From: Treponema sp.
GTDB taxonomy: Bacteria > Spirochaetota > Spirochaetia > Treponematales > Treponemataceae
Length of the DNA: 11,227 bases
Assembly (NCBI GenBank): GCA_024699205.1
Contig: JAILQA010000227.1
Location: 1 to 11,227 of the forward strand
Direction of reading: 5' to 3'
Position 1 is the first letter of the stretch; every line of letters starts with the position of its first letter. The notes below the pieces were generated by a model. The model was not told the origin of the DNA. It did no database searches and was given only the letters and a program-made list of their open reading frames with translations. This document shows positions 1-7,781 of this stretch, piece after piece. The position numbers were made by a program, and so were the translations under genes.

Positions 1-1183
1 AATCTTTTATATAAAGATTTTCCTTTCCGTTAATGATTGTATAAATATCATAACTTACAGCCGAAGAATCTGCTCTGTTCATAACAGGAGTAATTTTTAC
101 GCAATGGTTTTCCATATCATCTTCAAGCATTAAACCGTAAACTTTTGGATTCTGGGCAAGCTGCTTTTCTTTGAACGAATCATAAAAAATATCTTTTCCG
201 TCAAATTTACCGCTGTAAAAATCAGCAAAAAAACTTGTGAACTTTGGAATTCCGTATTTGTTCAAATGATTGTCATCCATAAAATCACTGTCTTCAAGTT
301 CAAAATATTCAGGTTTTACAAGTGAAAAATCATAATACGGAAGTCCATAGTGATTTGTTACTGAACGTAAAAAATCAATGTATTCATCATAATTACCTTT
401 TTCAGTTAGATAAAAATCCGTGCTTGGATTAGAGTAAAAAGCAAGTTTTATTCCATTTTCCTTACAAAGTTTTACTATCTTACCAACAGTATCTTTCCAT
501 TCCTGATTAATATTTTTTACATCAATCGGGTTTACAAGACCTGAAGAAAAAGTTCCGTTTTCTACAATATCTTCATCCAGGACACATCCTTTTCCGCCGT
601 ATTTTGTAGTTTCTTCTTCAAAAATATATTTTCCGTACTCACCTGTTGCACGCGATTTTATCATTGTAAATATCGAAACCGGATTTAGATCGATTAATTT
701 GTCCTGGCCAATCGGTAATATTGAATTTAAATAATACTTTGGAGATGTTGAGCCTAAAATATAGGCTGCCTTTACTTTTTTATTTTTCAAATAATGCTGT
801 ACAAGGAAATTGCTTGTTGATGGTTTGCTTTTTGAAAACGCAGATGTTGCGGCTGTTGCAAAATCGAATTCAAGATAAACATTTTTCAATTTACAAAACG
901 ACAGAGTTTCTTTTAATACTGCATAAGTTCCGTCCATTCCCTGATTTGGAGTACCGGTATTAAAAGAATTAATGTTCAAAGTTTTGTCTAATTGCGACGG
1001 AAGAATCCCATGACTTACATGGCTTGCTCCACAGAACATCAAATCAATTTCTTTTTGCTGATGAAGTTCATGCATCAAAACACGTGTATAAGTATTATTA
1101 TCATTTACAACAAATAAAGAAACAATAAAACAAACAAGATAAAATATAATAAGAAAAACACAAAACTTAAAAAGTTTTTTCAT
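1..1183 (-). CDS. Membrane-anchored SGNH-hydrolase/DltD-like protein (3' end cut by window edge)
   Basis: Reading the minus strand from ATG at 1183 gives 394 uninterrupted codons that run off position 1, so the C-terminus is missing. Residues about 8-26 form one hydrophobic anchor followed by a soluble, presumably periplasmic, part. SGNH hallmarks are visible: the nucleophile block CGASHVSHG with Ser54, and the late block DDNHLNKYG with Asp303 and His306 (DxxH). This family includes DltD and other acyl-transfer or esterase partners of MBOAT proteins. Its position next to divergent dltA/dltC-like genes supports a DltD-like role in passing D-alanine or another acyl group to a glycan; that role is inferred. 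At least 85 residues follow the DxxH motif, so there is an extra C-terminal segment. No Shine-Dalgarno sequence precedes the ATG. It could instead be another SGNH subfamily (for example DUF1574-like). The reading frame is certain and the exact function is not. Confidence 0.8.
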   Translation of the reverse strand, partial: MKKLFKFCVFLIIFYLVCFIVSLFVVNDNNTYTRVLMHELHQQKEIDLMFCGASHVSHGILPSQLDKTLNINSFNTGTPNQGMDGTYAVLKETLSFCKLKNVYLEFDFATAATSAFSKSKPSTSNFLVQHYLKNKKVKAAYILGSTSPKYYLNSILPIGQDKLIDLNPVSIFTMIKSRATGEYGKYIFEEETTKYGGKGCVLDEDIVENGTFSSGLVNPIDVKNINQEWKDTVGKIVKLCKENGIKLAFYSNPSTDFYLTEKGNYDEYIDFLRSVTNHYGLPYYDFSLVKPEYFELEDSDFMDDNHLNKYGIPKFTSFFADFYSGKFDGKDIFYDSFKEKQLAQNPKVYGLMLEDDMENHCVKITPVMNRADSSAVSYDIYTIINGKENLYIKD

Positions 1184-1191
1184 GCTTTTAA

Positions 1192-1222
1192 TTTATCAAA
1201 AATAAAAGAATAAGTCATTCAA
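1192..1222 (-). promoter_or_regulatory. Possible promoter of the SGNH/DltD-like gene
   Basis: On the minus strand a -35-like TTGAAT (1217-1222) and a -10-like GATAAA (1192-1197) lie 19 nt apart, with 8 nt from the -10 to the ATG at 1183. The spacing is long and the -10 match is weak, so this is tentative. It occupies the 99-bp divergent spacer shared with the dltA promoter. Confidence 0.25.
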
Positions 1223-1245
1223 ATTTTATAACTTACAATGATTAG

Positions 1246-1274
1246 TTGCTGTTTTATGTTTAATTTTATATAAT
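1246..1274 (+). promoter_or_regulatory. Predicted promoter of the dltA-led operon, near-leaderless
   Basis: TTGCTG (1246-1251), a 17-nt spacer and a perfect TATAAT (1269-1274) form a sigma70-type promoter. Only 8 nt separate the -10 from the ATG at 1283, so the start of transcription should fall on or within about two bases of the start codon. No Shine-Dalgarno sequence lies in between, which fits leaderless translation. No terminator or second promoter is obvious downstream, so this may drive the whole 1283-9699 operon. Confidence 0.6.
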
Positions 1275-1282
1275 AAATAATT

Positions 1283-2794
1283 ATGACACGTTTAGTAACA
1301 GATTATCTTGATAATTCTGCAAAAAAGTTTCCCAGCAAAATAGCCTTCGCTGATGAAAAACGGGAACTTTCATTTAATGAACTTTATACAGAAAGCCGTA
1401 AAATTGCTCAAATATTAATTCACAACAATATTTTTAAATCTCCAGTAGTGGTTTACCTTGAAAAATCCGTTGAAGTTATTTCCTGCTTCATGGGAGCCGC
1501 ATATTCAGGAAACTTCTACACCCCAATTGACGTTACAATGCCTGAAAGCCGTGTTTCAAAAATCATGGAAACCCTTTCCCCTGCCCTCATAATTACAGAC
1601 ACTGCTCACTTTGAAGCGGCGAAAGTTTTTGCAGGTAACACACAAGTCCTCTTATATGAAGATATACAGAAAGGAACATTCGATGACAAGGCAATAGAGT
1701 CAACTCTTAACCGTGTCATCGACACAGATGTTCTTTATGTACTTTTTACATCAGGTTCAACAGGAACCCCGAAAGGCGTAATAATCAATCAGAAAGCTGT
1801 TATAGACTACGCTGAATGGGTTACAGAAACTTTCAGCATTTCAAGTGAAACAGTTTTTGGAGAACAGGCACCTTTCTATTTTGACAATTCAATTCTTGAC
1901 ATTTACCAGACTCTCAAAAATGGTGCAACCTGTTATATAATTCCGCAAAAATTCTTTATGCTGCCAAAAAATCTGTTTTCTTTCCTTACTGAAAAGAAAG
2001 TAAATACTATTTTCTGGGTTCCGTCTGCATTATGTATAATGGCGAATCTTAAGGCTGTAGACAAATTCATAGTTCCTACCTTACAGAAAATTCTTTTCTG
2101 TGGAGAAGTTATGCCAAACAAACAGTTAAATGTATGGCGCAAAAGCTATCCAAATGCACTATATGCAAACCTGTATGGACCAACCGAAATTACAGATGTC
2201 TGTGCATACTACATAGTCGACCGCGAATTTGCAGATGATGAAAGTCTTCCAATCGGATTCCCGTGCAAAAACACAGACATAATGGTTCTTGATGACTATG
2301 ATAAACTTGTTCCGACAACAGCTGCCGATGTAAAAGGCGAACTTTGTGTAAGAGGAACCTGCAATTCACTCGGCTACTACAACAATCCCGAAAAAACAAA
2401 AGCTGCATTTGTGCAGAATCCGCTCAACACTGTTTATAATGAAATTATTTACCGTACCGGCGATGTTGTGCATTATAATGAACGCGGAGAGATTATGTAT
2501 GACTGCCGTAAAGACTTCCAGATTAAGCACATGGGACATCGTATTGAACTTGGAGAAATTGAAACAGCCATCAGTGCTGTCGAAGGTGTTGAGCAGAACT
2601 GCTGTCTTTATGACACGGAAAAAAGCAAAATTGTTATGTTCTATACAGGTTCAATCGAACCACAGGCAATAATAGATACAATCAAAAACTCTGTTCCAGA
2701 CTATATGATTCCAAACAAAAAGATAAAACTCGACAAAATGCCGATTAATCTGAACGGAAAAATCGACCGCGTTGAACTTAAGAAAATGCTATAA
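1283..2794 (+). CDS. dltA: DltA-like D-alanine--carrier protein ligase
   Basis: ANL-family adenylating enzyme that would activate D-alanine with ATP and load it on the phosphopantetheine arm of the adjacent carrier, in the cytosol. At 503 residues it matches DltA length. Visible motifs are the P-loop TSGSTGTPKG (156-165), YGPTE (298-302), YRTGD (390-394, Asp394 expected to bind ribose) and the C-terminal catalytic lysine in NGKIDR (Lys493). The pocket residues that bind D-Ala in characterised Bacillus DltA are in place: Asp201 in FDNSILD and Cys273 in FCGEVMP, both offset by +4 from the Bacillus cereus numbering. This favours D-alanine over a generic NRPS substrate, although activity is inferred. 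It is the first gene of the operon, has no Shine-Dalgarno sequence, and is followed after 14 nt by the carrier gene. A related amino or hydroxy acid substrate remains possible. Confidence 0.88.
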   Translation: MTRLVTDYLDNSAKKFPSKIAFADEKRELSFNELYTESRKIAQILIHNNIFKSPVVVYLEKSVEVISCFMGAAYSGNFYTPIDVTMPESRVSKIMETLSPALIITDTAHFEAAKVFAGNTQVLLYEDIQKGTFDDKAIESTLNRVIDTDVLYVLFTSGSTGTPKGVIINQKAVIDYAEWVTETFSISSETVFGEQAPFYFDNSILDIYQTLKNGATCYIIPQKFFMLPKNLFSFLTEKKVNTIFWVPSALCIMANLKAVDKFIVPTLQKILFCGEVMPNKQLNVWRKSYPNALYANLYGPTEITDVCAYYIVDREFADDESLPIGFPCKNTDIMVLDDYDKLVPTTAADVKGELCVRGTCNSLGYYNNPEKTKAAFVQNPLNTVYNEIIYRTGDVVHYNERGEIMYDCRKDFQIKHMGHRIELGEIETAISAVEGVEQNCCLYDTEKSKIVMFYTGSIEPQAIIDTIKNSVPDYMIPNKKIKLDKMPINLNGKIDRVELKKML

Positions 2795-2808
2795 AAAAGG
2801 AGAAATCA

Positions 2809-3030
2809 ATGGACGAATTATTAGAAATTTTAAAAGAAGCAAAACCAGATGTTGATTTTTCAACAGAAAAAAAACTTATTGATAATGGAATTCTGGACTC
2901 TTTTGATATTGTTCAACTGGTAATGAAATTGAACGAAGAATTTGACATTGAAATCGGAGCTGAAGATATAAATCCGGCTAACTTTAATTCCGCAGAAAGC
3001 CTTTGGGCAATGATTCAGAGCTTGCAGTAG
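2809..3030 (+). CDS. dltC: DltC-like D-alanyl carrier protein
   Basis: A 73-residue acidic acyl-carrier-type protein. The 4'-phosphopantetheine attachment serine is Ser31 in ILDSFDIV, the DSF/DSM form seen in DltC and other carriers. Helix-forming segments flank it, and the size matches DltC (about 78 residues). It should receive an aminoacyl adenylate from the upstream ligase and present a thioester at the inner face of the membrane. A strong Shine-Dalgarno AAGGAG (2797-2802) lies 6 nt before the ATG. It starts 14 nt after dltA and ends 4 nt before the YidC-fusion gene, so the three are almost certainly co-transcribed. The link of this carrier to D-alanine rests on the neighbouring ligase; the carrier alone could serve another ANL enzyme. 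Confidence 0.88.
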   Translation: MDELLEILKEAKPDVDFSTEKKLIDNGILDSFDIVQLVMKLNEEFDIEIGAEDINPANFNSAESLWAMIQSLQ

Positions 3031-3034
3031 GATT

Positions 3035-5707
3035 ATGTTTTTTCTATACAATTCAATTATTGGACCTGTTGAACTGCTTTTAGAATTCTTTTTTCAGTTT
3101 GTACAGGTCATAACAAAAAATTCTGGTATTGCCGTTATAGCTTTGAGTTTTATAGTTACCTTACTTACACTGCCACTTTACATGGTAGCAGAAAGGTGGC
3201 AAGAAAAAGAAAGGTTTACTCAAAACAAAATGAAAGCAGGTATTGAACGTATAAAGCGGACTTTCAAAGGTGATGAGCAGTATATGATTCTCAATACCTT
3301 CTACAGGCAGAATCACTATCATCCGATTATGGCTTTACGCTCAAGTTTTGGACTTCTAATTCAAATACCTTTCTTTATGGCTGCATACAATTTTCTTTCA
3401 AATCTAGAAGTCCTAAATGGTTATTCATTTTTATTCATAAAGGATTTAGGTTCTCCAGACGCAGCATTAAAAATTGGAGCCATTGCAATAAACATACTGC
3501 CTGTTGCAATGACTCTTATAAACTGCATTGCCGGCTATATTTATTCAAAAGGACACGGAATAAGGGAGCAAATTCAGATTTATGCCTGTGCACTGGTATT
3601 TCTGATTCTTCTCTACAATTCACCGGCAGGACTTGTTGTTTACTGGACAATGAACAATATTCTTTCACTTGTTAAGAATATTTTCTATAAAATAAAGAAT
3701 CCAAAAAAGATTATTTATATTCTATGTTGCTTATCCGCAGGTGCAGCAATAATATTGATTTTCACACTTTTAAAACAAATTGATAAAGTATATAAAGCAG
3801 CTTTTATTTTTATGGCTGTTATTCTGATTTCATACCCGCAGCTTATAAAAATCTTGTCAAATTTCTTAGACAAAAACACAATCTCTCTTGAAACAACTCC
3901 TTCAACGAGGCTTTCAATTTTTATTATTTCAAGCCTTGTTTTGGCTACACTTGCAGGGCTTTCCATTCCTTCTATACTTATTGAATCTCAACCGGATTTA
4001 TACTGCTATGTGGACAACTACACTTCCCCTGCATTTTTCATACTTATTACATTTGCAAAAGCCTTAGGACTGTTTTTTTTGTGGCCATTATGTTTCTATG
4101 CCTTATTTTCAAGCAAAATAAAAAATGTACTTACGTTCCTTTTTTTTAATCTAGCTGTTTATTCAATAGTTAATACATTTTGTTTTTCAGGAAACTACGG
4201 TTCTATAAATCCTACCCTGCTTTTTATGGAGCCCCAGACTTTTATTCCTTCTGCAGCAACCATTGCACTAAATACTGCTATTTTCGCATTCATTTTTATA
4301 TCATCACTGGTTCTGATTCGTAAAAAAATGGTGGTTATGGTTTCTTCATCTTTTATTCTGCTCTTTGCACTAATATCTATTTCTGCCATAAATTTTAGTT
4401 CTATCAGCAAAGAATTTAAAAAAATGGAAGCTCCTTCCTCTGTAGCAAAAATAGAACCTGTATATCACCTTTCTAAAACAGGCAAAAATGTAATAGTTTT
4501 TATGCAGGACGCATGTATGACCCCACTCATACCTGAACTTTTTAATGATATACCTGCTTTAAAAGAACATTTTTCTGGTTTTACATACTACCCGAACACA
4601 GTTACACTCGGCTATGTAACTATGATAGGTTCTCCAGGTATTTTTGGCGGATATGATTATACACCTTTTGAAATAAATAAACGTGAAGATAAGACTTTGC
4701 AGCACAAGCATAATGAATCTCTGCTTTCTTTACCAGTTTTATTTAATGCAGAAAAATTTAATGTAACCGTATCAAATCTTCCTTATGAAAACTATCTTGA
4801 AGAGCCCGTAACTTCTATGTACAAAGGTTATGAGTTTATAAAACGCATAAACACGACTGGAAAATATTCAAGGATTTGGTATAACAGGCACAAGTTAGCC
4901 CCCAATCCTCACACAAGTTTTCTTATAAAACGAAATTTCATCTGTTTCTCTATATTTAAAATGGTTCCGCCGGTTTTAAGAAGTGTAATTTACGCACGCG
5001 AGTACTGGATTGCAAACAATCCCTATGAAAATTCCGCAGATTTTGCAAATCACTATTCAGTACTGGAATTTTTGCCAGAACTGATGGATTCCAAATCAGA
5101 AACCAATTCATTTATAATGATTGATAACGAAGCTACCCACGAAAGTGATTTTGCTTCTAATGAAATAATACCGTCCAACGGAAAATCTGTTTATTCTGAC
5201 GATTCTGTATTTAAAGTTCATGCAGCTGTTTTCTTAAAATATGCAGCTTTTTTTGATTATTTAAAAGAAAACGGATTATATGATAATACACGAATAATAA
5301 TTGTTTCTGACCATGGCGGACACTTGCATAATAAATCAATAAGCAAAAATGTTTTTGGTATTCCTGATCCAAAACTGGCAGCAACATTGCTTATAAAAGA
5401 TTTTAACAGCAAACAGCCTCTAGTAACGAATAATACTTTTATGACTAATGCAGACGTCCCATACCTTGCAACTAACGGAATAATTAGTGATGCAAAAAAT
5501 CCGTTTACAGGAAATTCTCTTAAAGTGCAGAACAAACAGGATTACATAAAAATTGCCATTCCCAATTCTGAATCAACACGAATAAGGCACAATACAAAAT
5601 TCAAGATAAATCCTGAAAACTGGTATACAGTGCATAATGATATATATAACAGAGAAAACTGGGTTCACTTTTATGGTGAAGAATCCAATACAAGTAGAGG
5701 AAAATAA
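3035..5707 (+). CDS. YidC/Oxa1-type membrane domain fused to alkaline-phosphatase-superfamily (LtaS/EptA-like) transferase domain
   Basis: An 890-residue polytopic protein. Residues about 1-225 are a compact YidC/Oxa1 module: a first core helix with LTLPL (44-48), a basic cytosolic helical region, the conserved-type stretch LLIQIPFFMAAYNFL, and late helices ending around SPAGLVVYWTMNNI. The large P1 domain of Gram-negative housekeeping YidC is absent, and the groove arginine appears replaced by Thr42. About seven more hydrophobic segments follow (roughly 228-450). A soluble domain from about 485 to 810 then has metal-site and active-site motifs of the sulfatase/phosphotransferase superfamily: Asp492 in FMQDACMT, a candidate nucleophile Thr529 in GYVTMIGSP, His702 in EATHE, and Asp759/His760/His763 in SDHGGH. 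The Cys-x-Pro-x-Arg sulfatase signature is missing, which favours a Thr-dependent phosphoglycerol- or phosphoethanolamine-type transferase. It starts 4 nt after dltC (AGGA at 3029-3032, unusually close to the ATG) and overlaps the epimerase gene by 1 nt. Domain calls are firm; substrate and role are unknown. Confidence 0.85.
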   Translation: MFFLYNSIIGPVELLLEFFFQFVQVITKNSGIAVIALSFIVTLLTLPLYMVAERWQEKERFTQNKMKAGIERIKRTFKGDEQYMILNTFYRQNHYHPIMALRSSFGLLIQIPFFMAAYNFLSNLEVLNGYSFLFIKDLGSPDAALKIGAIAINILPVAMTLINCIAGYIYSKGHGIREQIQIYACALVFLILLYNSPAGLVVYWTMNNILSLVKNIFYKIKNPKKIIYILCCLSAGAAIILIFTLLKQIDKVYKAAFIFMAVILISYPQLIKILSNFLDKNTISLETTPSTRLSIFIISSLVLATLAGLSIPSILIESQPDLYCYVDNYTSPAFFILITFAKALGLFFLWPLCFYALFSSKIKNVLTFLFFNLAVYSIVNTFCFSGNYGSINPTLLFMEPQTFIPSAATIALNTAIFAFIFISSLVLIRKKMVVMVSSSFILLFALISISAINFSSISKEFKKMEAPSSVAKIEPVYHLSKTGKNVIVFMQDACMTPLIPELFNDIPALKEHFSGFTYYPNTVTLGYVTMIGSPGIFGGYDYTPFEINKREDKTLQHKHNESLLSLPVLFNAEKFNVTVSNLPYENYLEEPVTSMYKGYEFIKRINTTGKYSRIWYNRHKLAPNPHTSFLIKRNFICFSIFKMVPPVLRSVIYAREYWIANNPYENSADFANHYSVLEFLPELMDSKSETNSFIMIDNEATHESDFASNEIIPSNGKSVYSDDSVFKVHAAVFLKYAAFFDYLKENGLYDNTRIIIVSDHGGHLHNKSISKNVFGIPDPKLAATLLIKDFNSKQPLVTNNTFMTNADVPYLATNGIISDAKNPFTGNSLKVQNKQDYIKIAIPNSESTRIRHNTKFKINPENWYTVHNDIYNRENWVHFYGEESNTSRGK

Positions 5708-6759
5708 TGATTGATTTTTCAAAAAAAACTCTTCTCATCACTGGAGCGGCAGGCTTTATTGGGAGTTTTTTAAGCAAACGTCTTATAGAAGAGTTTCCAA
5801 CTGCAAAAGTTATAGGAATTGATTCCATTACAGACTACTATGATATACGCTTAAAAGAAGAAAGGCTTAAAATGCTTGACTCAGCAGCTGCCTGTGCAGC
5901 AGATAAAAACTCATTTACTTTCATAAAAGGCGACATTGCAGACAAAGTTTTTCTGGACAGAATTTTTGAACAATATAAACCTTCCATTGTTGTAAATCTT
6001 GCAGCACAGGCAGGAGTCCGCTACTCTATTACAAATCCGGAAAGTTATATCCATTCAAATATTATCGGATTTTATAATATTCTTGAAGCATGCCGGTCTA
6101 CAATGGAATCAGCAAATCCTGTAAAACATCTTGTTTACGCTTCTTCCTCAAGTGTTTACGGTTCAAATAAAAAAGTTCCATATTCAACTGAAGACAAAGT
6201 AGACAATCCAGTTTCATTATATGCAGCAACAAAAAAATCAAACGAACTTTTTGCTCATGCCTATTCAAAATTATATAAAATTCCAAGTACAGGATTACGT
6301 TTCTTTACTGTTTACGGACCATTGGGGCGTCCTGACATGGCATACTTTAAATTTACTAATAAACTTGTAAAAGGTGAACCAATTCAGATTTATAACATGG
6401 GTGATATGTATCGTGATTTTACATTTGTTGACGATATAGTAACCGGGATTATAAATGTAATGCAGAAAATACCGGCAGAAACAGAAGATGGTGCTCCTTA
6501 TAAGGTATACAACATCGGTAACAACCATCCGGAAAGCCTTATGAGTTTTGTTAATATTCTTGAAAAATGCCTTATGCAGGAAGGTATAATTTCTGAACCT
6601 GGCAAAAAAGAACTTCTTCCCATGCAACCGGGTGATGTTTATCAGACATACGCAGATGTTACAGAACTCGAAAAAGATTTTGGATTTAAACCATCTACAA
6701 CATTAGAGCAAGGTTTATCTGCGTTTGCAAAGTGGTATAAAACCTATTACAATAGATAA
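5707..6759 (+). CDS. NAD-dependent epimerase, UDP-glucuronate 4-epimerase-like
   Basis: Extended short-chain dehydrogenase/reductase of 350 residues, the usual size for UDP-GlcA 4-epimerases. The Rossmann nucleotide-binding motif GAAGFIG is at 13-19. The DSITDYYDIRLKEERL region just after the second strand is the typical signature of UDP-glucuronate 4-epimerases. A serine cluster (146-149) precedes VYG, and the catalytic YxxxK is Tyr172/Lys176. The later RFFTVYGPLGRPDMA and MYRDFTFVDD blocks fit the same group. The expected reaction is UDP-glucuronate to UDP-galacturonate in the cytosol, which fits the UDP-glucose dehydrogenase gene downstream. UDP-glucose/GalNAc 4-epimerase activity cannot be excluded. 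The ATG shares its A with the TAA of the preceding gene, and AGAGGA (5696-5701) sits 5 nt upstream. Confidence 0.88.
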   Translation: MIDFSKKTLLITGAAGFIGSFLSKRLIEEFPTAKVIGIDSITDYYDIRLKEERLKMLDSAAACAADKNSFTFIKGDIADKVFLDRIFEQYKPSIVVNLAAQAGVRYSITNPESYIHSNIIGFYNILEACRSTMESANPVKHLVYASSSSVYGSNKKVPYSTEDKVDNPVSLYAATKKSNELFAHAYSKLYKIPSTGLRFFTVYGPLGRPDMAYFKFTNKLVKGEPIQIYNMGDMYRDFTFVDDIVTGIINVMQKIPAETEDGAPYKVYNIGNNHPESLMSFVNILEKCLMQEGIISEPGKKELLPMQPGDVYQTYADVTELEKDFGFKPSTTLEQGLSAFAKWYKTYYNR

Positions 6760-6760
6760 T

Positions 6761-7756
6761 ATGAAATTCGTTTACGTACTTACTTCTACTCCAAACGATT
6801 TATATTATGAACAGTGTCTTATGTCCGTCTGGTCGCTGCGGCAAAGGATGAAAGATGCAGAAATAATAGTTATTGTTGATGATAAAACCTATGTTTCTTT
6901 TACACAGGATAATAAACGTACAGAACTTTCAAAATGGACAAATCAGATTATAAAAATTGACTTTGAAGATAGCGTTACGAACGTAGAACGAAGCAGACTT
7001 ATTAAAACTTCAATTCCTGATTATATTGAAGACTCTTTTTTATACATTGACTGCGATACGATAATTTGCGATGACCTTTCAGAAATAGAAGACATTCCTT
7101 TTCAGACAGCGGGTGTTCTTGACGGGCATTGTATGCTGAATGAGCACATACATAAGAAATATTTTTTACAGCGTGATAAAAAACTTGGATTTAAAGGAAC
7201 AAAGACAGCTGAGTGTAATATAAATGGGGGAATCATCCTTGCAAAAGCAGGTAATGAATCAAAGACTCTTTTTAAAACATGGAATGAAGTCTGGAAATAT
7301 TCAGCTTATAAGAAGCATGACTTTCATGACCAGAGTGCCCTTAACGAAGCAAATTACCGTACAGGCTTAAAAATGGGATTTTTAGATGGAAAATGGAATT
7401 GCCAGATAAGTCACGGTGGCCTTGCCTACTTAGAAGATGCAAAAATCATACACTATTATTCAAGCGAATTCAGCGGAAAAAACTATATTCCCTATTATAA
7501 ACTTGCAGATAAAGCACTTCAAAACAGAATAAAAGAAGCAGGATTTATTCCAGAAGACATTCAGGATATGATCTTAAATCCAAAATTCCAGTTTAATAAA
7601 GTGCATTTGATAAATGATCAGAGAATTGTTAGTATTATGCAGTCCCCATTGACATTTACACTTGCAGATATAAAAACAAAATTACCCTGGTTTTTCAATA
7701 TATTGGAAAGTCAGGCAGCATTTTTCCGCGGAATCGGAAAAAAACTTAAAAGATAA
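6761..7756 (+). CDS. GT8-family glycosyltransferase
   Basis: A 331-residue retaining glycosyltransferase of the GT8 type (LPS galactosyl/glucosyltransferase, glycogenin-like fold). The metal and nucleotide-sugar binding DxD is Asp97-Cys98-Asp99 in LYIDCDTI. NINGGIILAKA and the downstream HDQSALNEAN block are typical of the family. The C-terminus is basic with aromatic residues (FFRGIGKKLKR), which could help membrane association. The start chosen is the ATG at 6761, one base after the epimerase stop. An in-frame TTG at 6725 would add 12 residues, overlap the epimerase gene, and add nothing like the family's usual MKFVYV beginning. No good Shine-Dalgarno sequence is seen, so translational coupling to the epimerase gene is likely. 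Donor and acceptor are not evident; UDP-GalA from the flanking enzymes is a reasonable guess. Confidence 0.85.
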   Translation: MKFVYVLTSTPNDLYYEQCLMSVWSLRQRMKDAEIIVIVDDKTYVSFTQDNKRTELSKWTNQIIKIDFEDSVTNVERSRLIKTSIPDYIEDSFLYIDCDTIICDDLSEIEDIPFQTAGVLDGHCMLNEHIHKKYFLQRDKKLGFKGTKTAECNINGGIILAKAGNESKTLFKTWNEVWKYSAYKKHDFHDQSALNEANYRTGLKMGFLDGKWNCQISHGGLAYLEDAKIIHYYSSEFSGKNYIPYYKLADKALQNRIKEAGFIPEDIQDMILNPKFQFNKVHLINDQRIVSIMQSPLTFTLADIKTKLPWFFNILESQAAFFRGIGKKLKR

Positions 7757-7781
7757 ATCGATAAAAAAATAGAGGTACTAT

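Noticed and set aside
721..963. Plus-strand open frame inside the SGNH/DltD-like gene
   Set aside because: It lies entirely antisense to a long, motif-bearing gene, has no family-like sequence and no ribosome-binding site.
1184..1282. Riboswitch or RNA leader upstream of dltA
   Set aside because: The spacer is 99 bp of A/T-rich sequence with no conserved stem, and the predicted transcription start is at the ATG.
3035..5707. Housekeeping YidC, or a classical sulfatase
   Set aside because: The P1 domain and groove arginine of a housekeeping YidC are missing, and there is no Cys/Ser-x-Pro-x-Arg sulfatase signature; a Thr-nucleophile transferase site fits better.
6725..6760. Upstream TTG start for the GT8 gene
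   Set aside because: It would overlap the epimerase gene by 35 bp and add 12 residues unlike GT8 N-termini; the ATG at 6761 gives the usual beginning and tight coupling.
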